Source: Clostridia bacterium
GTDB lineage: Bacteria; Bacillota; Clostridia; Oscillospirales; CAG-272
Direction of reading: 5' to 3'
DNA: 10,819 nucleotides
NCBI GenBank assembly: GCA_017408535.1
Contig: JAFQUL010000086.1
Span: 1-10,819, forward strand
Each line of letters begins with the position of its first letter. Positions within the stretch are counted from its first letter, which is position 1. The notes under the pieces are model-generated. The model was not told where the DNA came from and did no database searches. It saw nothing but the letters and a program-made list of their open reading frames with translations. Shown one piece after another: positions 7,561 to 10,819 of the stretch. The position numbers and the translations under genes are program-made.

Positions 7561-8268
7561 TTAATAATAATTAATATCTTCTTTAGCCGTGGGAACGTCT
7601 ATTATACCGTAATTTCCCCGGCGCAGGACTCTTATATAATCCTCGCTTGAGAGTATCGGCTCCTCTGAGATGATACCGCCGTGAGCGATATCCTCAAGGA
7701 AATGGGCATCAGAGCCTGAGGTCCGGAGGTGGTTCGGAAGGCTCTCTGCCAGAGCACGTGCCTTATCGTTATTGTTATGATAATAGTGGTTATGTCCGCC
7801 GTTTACTATCTCGATACCGTGCACCGCCTCGGGAACGGGAACTCTGTCCTCTCTGAAGGGGTGGGCGGCGATAAGGGTATATCCCCGTTCGTTACAGAAG
7901 GCAAAAAGCTCGTGGGGGGTCATATATCCTATGCTCTTATCATAGAAAAATTCCTCGTCGATTCCGTAGAAGAGATAGTCGTTACCGTCTATATTCAGCT
8001 CACACGACAGAAGAACCTGAAGTCCTATCCTGTCTCCCTCCGCCTTTGCGGTACGGTAGCCGCGAAGCTGTTTTTCAACAGCAATATCATAGTCCTCCCG
8101 GGTCTCACAGTCGCAAAACCACTTTCTGTTATAGTGGTCGGAAACGAATATCGTTGAAAATCCTTCTTCCTTATATCTGCGGACAAATTCATCCCCTGTT
8201 ACAAGGGAACAGCCGCTGGTCTCGCCGCAGTGAAGATGTGTCTCGGTCTTGTATAGCTTTTTTTCCAT
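7561..8268 (-). CDS. PHP-domain metal-dependent phosphoesterase, fourth of five tandem paralogs
   Basis: The 235-residue product keeps all PHP ligand positions: H11, H13, D44, H45, E90, H136, E153, D187 and H189, at exactly the same residue numbers as in the third and fifth copies. Characteristic blocks are YKTETHLHCGETSGCS, FYGIDEEFFYD, MTPHELFAFCNERGYTLIAAHPFR, HYYHNNNDKA and SGSDAHFLEDIAHGGI. C14, C20 and the C52/C54 region (FCDCE) give it more cysteines than a typical PHP enzyme. It begins only two bases after the stop of the third copy, with GAGGG of the preceding coding end serving as ribosome binding site, so translation is probably coupled. The tail (VPTAKEDINYY) differs from its neighbours, while the core has stayed close to the fifth copy. 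The substrate is unknown. Confidence 0.93.
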   Translation of the reverse strand: MEKKLYKTETHLHCGETSGCSLVTGDEFVRRYKEEGFSTIFVSDHYNRKWFCDCETREDYDIAVEKQLRGYRTAKAEGDRIGLQVLLSCELNIDGNDYLFYGIDEEFFYDKSIGYMTPHELFAFCNERGYTLIAAHPFREDRVPVPEAVHGIEIVNGGHNHYYHNNNDKARALAESLPNHLRTSGSDAHFLEDIAHGGIISEEPILSSEDYIRVLRRGNYGIIDVPTAKEDINYY

Positions 8269-8270
8269 AA

Positions 8271-8963
8271 TTATCTGCCCTCGGGTTTATTGTTTATGAT
8301 CTCATAGTTGCCGCTTCTGAGAATTCTCAGATAATCGTCAACAGAGCGGACAGGCTCCTCGGTCATAATACCGCCTGTACCCACGTCATTTAAGGTATGG
8401 GCATCAGAGCCGCCGGTGGTAAGCAGATGAGGATGGGTCTTTGCCAGCTCAAGTGCTTTTTCGTTATGATTATCGGCATAGTGATTGTAGCTGGTATTTA
8501 TAAGCTCAAAGCCGTGTACTGCGTGTGCCTTTGGGGTACAGCCGTCTCTGAATGGGTGCGCGGCAAAAAGAGTGTAACCGTGTTCGTTGCAGAATGCAAA
8601 CAGCTCCTCGGGGGTCATTGTACCGATCTCCTTGTGATAGAAAAAGCTCTCATCTATACCAAGAAAAAGATAATCGTCATCTTCTATATGAAATTCACAC
8701 GCAAGGAGTACTGTAAGCCCTACCCTGTCCCCCTCAGCCTTTGCGGTACGGTAACCCTTAAGCTGACTGTCTATAGCGACTCTGTACTGCTCCTCAGTCT
8801 CGCAGTCCTTAAATCTCTTTCTGTAATAATGGTCAGACACGAATATAGTCGTATATCCCGCTTCCTTAAAGCGGTGTACGTATTCAGCCGCGGACACAGA
8901 TGAGCAGTTACTGGTTTCCGAGCAGTGAAGGTGAGTTTCCGTCTTGTAAATGTACTTTCCCAT
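8271..8963 (-). CDS. PHP-domain metal-dependent phosphoesterase, third of five tandem paralogs
   Basis: The product is 230 residues long. PHP ligands are H11, H13, D44, H45, E90, H136, E153, D187 and H189. By hand count it shares about 144 of 220 positions with the fifth copy without a gap. Differences cluster at the likely substrate loops: RDGCTPKAHAVHGFELINTSYN (139-160) replaces the RxPVPxAVHGxEIVN form of its neighbours, HYADNHNEKA replaces HYYxNNNDKA, and TTGGSDAH carries the GG form seen also in the first copy. This pattern suggests altered specificity rather than simple redundancy (inference). The start is preceded by CGGAG and lies 19 bases after the second copy's stop. The tail is short and ends in GR. 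Confidence 0.93.
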   Translation of the reverse strand: MGKYIYKTETHLHCSETSNCSSVSAAEYVHRFKEAGYTTIFVSDHYYRKRFKDCETEEQYRVAIDSQLKGYRTAKAEGDRVGLTVLLACEFHIEDDDYLFLGIDESFFYHKEIGTMTPEELFAFCNEHGYTLFAAHPFRDGCTPKAHAVHGFELINTSYNHYADNHNEKALELAKTHPHLLTTGGSDAHTLNDVGTGGIMTEEPVRSVDDYLRILRSGNYEIINNKPEGR

Positions 8964-8982
8964 TGTTTTCTCCGTTTTTTAA

Positions 8983-9672
8983 TTAAAGCAGTGTCGGCGG
9001 ATTATCAATAAGCCTATAGCTTCTGCTCTTCAAAACTCTTATATAGTCCTCGGGGGAACGGATGGGCTCTTCGGTCATGATACCTCCGCGACCCATATCA
9101 TCCGGATCGTGTGCATCAGACCCTGAGGAAGTGAGAAGATACGGGAGCTCCTTTGCCAGTGCCTGTGCCTTATCGTTATTACTGCCCGGAAATTCCCCTG
9201 TAGAATTGTTTATTATTTCGATCCCGTCTACTGCTTCCAATACCGGTGTTCTCCACTCACGGAAGGGGTGTGCACCGATAACGGTGATGTTTTTCCCCTC
9301 GCAGTATTTCTTAAGCTCAATGGGATTTTTGAGTTGATATATAGCAGGGTCCTCAAAGGTCTTTTCATTTACACCGTAAAGCAAATAGTCCTTGCCATCA
9401 AAGCATATCTCACAACCGAGAAGCACGGTCAGCCCAAGGGGCTCTCCCGCCGCCTTTACTGCCCGGTAGCCGCGAAGCTGCTCCTCGACAGCACTTTGTA
9501 TTTTGCCTTCTCCATAAAGCTCCCATCTGTAGTGATCGGTCACAAATACGGTGGTAAATCCAAGCTCTGCATATCTTTTTACGATCTCTGATGCGCTTAT
9601 ATGCGAGCAGGGGCTGGTCTCGCTTGTGTGAAGGTGGGTTTCAGTTTTGTAGTTAAAAGAATTATTTATCAT
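8983..9672 (-). CDS. PHP-domain metal-dependent phosphoesterase, second of five tandem paralogs
   Basis: This 229-residue paralog is more diverged. Ligands are H13, H15, D46, H47, E88, H135, E152, D186 and H188. The segment after the D-H motif is shortened (RWELYGEGKIQSAVEEQL) and lacks the CETEEQY block of copies three to five. The region after the conserved Glu reads VNEKTFEDPAIYQLKNPIELKKYC instead of the MTPEELF form. VDG replaces VHG before E152. The C-terminal block GGIMTEEPIRSPEDYIRVL is well kept. The start ATG overlaps the first copy by 11 bases, and AAAAGGAG at 9679-9686 sits eight bases upstream of it inside that gene, so the two are probably coupled. The function is presumably phosphoester hydrolysis, with a different substrate pocket from its neighbours (inference). 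Confidence 0.92.
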   Translation of the reverse strand: MINNSFNYKTETHLHTSETSPCSHISASEIVKRYAELGFTTVFVTDHYRWELYGEGKIQSAVEEQLRGYRAVKAAGEPLGLTVLLGCEICFDGKDYLLYGVNEKTFEDPAIYQLKNPIELKKYCEGKNITVIGAHPFREWRTPVLEAVDGIEIINNSTGEFPGSNNDKAQALAKELPYLLTSSGSDAHDPDDMGRGGIMTEEPIRSPEDYIRVLKSRSYRLIDNPPTLL

Positions 9673-10393
9673 TGTTTTTCTCCTTTTCCCGTCTGAGTAT
9701 CTCGTCGGTATTATTAATTATTGTGTATTTCTTGCTTTTCAGAACGTTTATATAGTCCTCGGAGGTGAGTATCGGCTTTTCCGTCATTATTCCCCCTGCA
9801 CCTACGTCGATACACTGGTGTGCGTCAGAGCCGCCGGTGCGGAGATGTGAGCCGTATCTGTCAGCCAGCGCCAGAGCCAGATCGTTATAGGTCTCATCCT
9901 TTTTGCGTGGATTTGCGTTTATCACCTCAAAGCCGTGTACCGCGCTGGGAACGGGATGAAGGGAGCCTCTGAAGGGATGGGCGGCAATAACAAGGATGCC
10001 TCTTTCATTTGCGAAATCAAAAAACTCGTTGGGGGTCATATCGTATATGCGGGGAAAATGTCTGAGCACGTCTATATCGAAATTGTAGATAAGGTAATCC
10101 ACCACGTTTCCGAGAAGGAAGCGAAGCTCTGCTCCCAAAAGAACGTTTACACCTATCTTATCTCCCTCTTCCTTTGCAAGATAATATCCCGTCAGGAATT
10201 TCTGCAGGCGCTCCTCATGAAGCTGTGCAGTTGCTTCATAAGCCGCAAAGCCCTTTTTCTGGAAGTGGTCGGTTACGAATACCGTGGTATAGCCCGCCTC
10301 CTTATAAAGACGGATCAGCTCCTTTGCCGGTACCCTGCCGCAGCTGCTTGACTCATCGGTATGAAGGTGTGTCTCGGTCTTGTACATACTCAT
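9662..10393 (-). CDS. PHP-domain metal-dependent phosphoesterase, first of five tandem paralogs
   Basis: The first gene of the operon encodes the longest copy, 243 residues. Ligands counted from the upstream ATG are H9, H11, D42, H43, E89, H139, E156, D190 and H192. After E89 it carries a longer, hydrophobic segment (RFLLGNVVDYLIYNFDIDVL) than the others, and its tail is highly charged (DEILRREKEKNNDK); the tail DNA also carries the ribosome binding site of the next gene. Two starts are possible: ATG at 10393 and ATG at 10387. The second is better placed, six bases after GAGG, and would give MYKTETHLHT, similar to the paralogs; I keep the longer form as the annotated limit. A promoter is predicted at 10428-10456. 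The PHP call is firm; the exact substrate cannot be read from sequence. Confidence 0.92.
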   Translation of the reverse strand: MSMYKTETHLHTDESSSCGRVPAKELIRLYKEAGYTTVFVTDHFQKKGFAAYEATAQLHEERLQKFLTGYYLAKEEGDKIGVNVLLGAELRFLLGNVVDYLIYNFDIDVLRHFPRIYDMTPNEFFDFANERGILVIAAHPFRGSLHPVPSAVHGFEVINANPRKKDETYNDLALALADRYGSHLRTGGSDAHQCIDVGAGGIMTEKPILTSEDYINVLKSKKYTIINNTDEILRREKEKNNDK

Positions 10394-10427
10394 CCTCTTT
10401 CTTCCGTTGTTTCAGAATATCACCATT

Positions 10428-10456
10428 ATTTTATCACTATTCGGGGAAATAAACAA
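10428..10456 (-). promoter_or_regulatory. Probable promoter of the five-gene PHP operon
   Basis: Reading the minus strand, TTGTTT (10456-10451) is followed after exactly 17 bases by TAAAAT (10433-10428), and a TGA directly before it makes an extended -10 (TGATAAAAT). Transcription would start near 10421, giving a leader of about 30 bases. No other convincing promoter occurs between the five genes, so it probably drives all of them. Confidence 0.6.
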
Positions 10457-10535
10457 TAGCTATTTAATAAAAACTCACACAGAAAAACCGTGCTTCCGAG
10501 AAATAGTGTACAAAACACTTTTCACTACAAAATGT

Positions 10536-10616
10536 TTACCATTCTTCTTCGGTGTCAATTATTGCGCATTCGCCCGCAAGGTAATCGTTCCACAGCGTTT
10601 CAAGTGTTTTTTCATT
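10536..10616 (-). pseudogene. Remnant of a small gene, N-terminal fragment with shifted start
   Basis: A frame encoding NEKTLETLWNDYLAGECAIIDTEEEW ends in a stop at 10536-10538. It resembles, from memory, the N-terminus of small clostridial proteins (DUF6809-like, often 80-100 residues) found near helix-turn-helix regulators; the match is not certain. A good ribosome binding site, AAAGGAG (10631-10625), is followed nine bases later by an ATG (10615). That ATG is one base out of this frame and gives only 18 residues. The in-frame ATGs further upstream lie over or before the promoter and have no ribosome binding site. The simplest reading is a gene broken by a one-base indel and cut short. A very small functional peptide is the alternative. 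Confidence 0.4.
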
Positions 10617-10662
10617 GCTTTTCTCTCCTTTGTATTTGCACTTAGACAGATGCATATACCAC

Positions 10663-10691
10663 ATTATAGCATTCGTTTGAATGCTCGACAA
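10663..10691 (-). promoter_or_regulatory. Promoter with palindromic operator for the small minus-strand gene
   Basis: On the minus strand TTGTCG (10691-10686) and a perfect TATAAT (10668-10663) are separated by exactly 17 bases. The spacer holds a perfect palindrome, GCATTC-GTTT-GAATGC (10669-10684), between the two hexamers. A repressor bound there would block RNA polymerase, so this is a likely operator, perhaps for the divergent regulator starting at 10761. Confidence 0.6.
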
Positions 10692-10709
10692 GGTTTTTTT
10701 CGAATGCCG

Positions 10710-10718
10710 TGATATAAT
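10710..10718 (+). promoter_or_regulatory. Extended -10 promoter of the right-edge regulator gene
   Basis: TGATATAAT is a perfect extended -10 (TGn-TATAAT). No good -35 hexamer is seen at the right distance, which extended -10 promoters can tolerate. A GAATGC half-site like that of the neighbouring palindrome lies just upstream at 10702-10707. The start codon is 43 bases downstream. Confidence 0.5.
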
Positions 10719-10760
10719 ATGATCTATAAACATGACCTTTTTCGGAGTGGGAGATACCGT

Positions 10761-10819
10761 ATGTACGTTTATCAAAGGCTAAAGGATATCAGAGAAGACT
10801 CGGATAAAAAGCAAGAGGA
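10761..10819 (+). CDS. Probable XRE-type helix-turn-helix regulator, 3' end outside window
   Basis: Only 19 residues are visible: MYVYQRLKDIREDSDKKQE. This is typical of the first helix of Cro/C1 (XRE) type regulators, where a RLKxIREDxxKxQ pattern leads into the DNA-binding helices. GGGAG (10749-10753) sits seven bases before the ATG. The gene is divergent from the broken small gene and shares a promoter region with a palindrome, as expected for a self-regulating repressor. The call rests on a short stretch and could be wrong. Confidence 0.6.
   Translation, partial: MYVYQRLKDIREDSDKKQE

Noticed and set aside
7002..8903. Plus-strand open frames at 7002-7430, 7729-8157 and 8397-8903 that resemble each other
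   Set aside because: Their similarity is a by-product of the duplicated PHP genes on the opposite strand; they sit at the same relative place in each copy and lack ribosome binding sites.
6831..10393. PHP genes as histidinol phosphatase (HisJ) or CpsB-type tyrosine phosphatase
   Set aside because: They are shorter than HisJ, there are no histidine biosynthesis genes nearby, and the CpsB motif DxHxHxLPxxDDG is absent.
10505..10522. AGTGT-ACAAA-ACACT followed by T residues as a terminator
   Set aside because: The stem has only five weak pairs and the T run is short and broken by CAC, so it is unlikely to stop transcription.
10380..10712. 110-codon hydrophobic frame on the plus strand
   Set aside because: It runs across the PHP promoter and the small minus-strand gene, has no ribosome binding site and owes its hydrophobicity to T-rich intergenic sequence.

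Overview
The window looks like chromosomal DNA from a low-to-mid GC Firmicute of the class Clostridia, probably a gut Oscillospiraceae/Ruminococcaceae-type genome. The evidence is the radical SAM (TIGR03960-like) plus DUF2344 gene pair, strong AGGAGG-type ribosome binding sites, one TTG start behind a perfect site, and a GAGGGAG-rich hairpin element of a kind I recall from such genomes. No rRNA, tRNA, CRISPR, phage or transposase gene is visible.

Left part, plus strand (1-6441): the 3' part of a radical SAM protein gene overlaps a DUF2344 gene by ATGA. A bifunctional chorismate mutase/prephenate dehydratase (pheA) follows, then three closely packed genes: a lipoprotein of the GHL10 glycoside-hydrolase-like family, a membrane-anchored protein with a probable alpha/beta barrel ectodomain, and a protein of unknown function whose C-terminal half loosely resembles a histidine-kinase ATPase domain without its ATP motifs. 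The gaps after pheA are 27, 18 and 7 bases, so 2025-6441 could be one transcript.

Middle (6442-6830): a 389-base stretch without a gene between converging operons. It holds a 138-base inverted-repeat (MITE-like) element at 6505-6642 and a strong terminator at 6713-6757 that has T-tracts in both directions and probably ends both operons. I see nothing convincing in the rest of it.

Right part, minus strand (10393 down to 6831): five consecutive paralogous PHP-domain metal-dependent phosphoesterase genes of 229-243 residues, spaced from an 11-base overlap to 19-base gaps, with one probable promoter upstream of the first. The last three align without gaps over about 220 residues; the first two are more diverged. 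All five keep the main metal-binding residues but replace the usual early Asp with a conserved E-[TS]-S-x-C motif. This array is the most unusual thing in the window.

Right edge (10394-10819): a regulatory region. A truncated, apparently frameshifted small gene lies on the minus strand, its promoter contains a perfect palindrome in the spacer, and a divergent extended -10 promoter drives the start of a probable XRE-type helix-turn-helix regulator that runs off the window.
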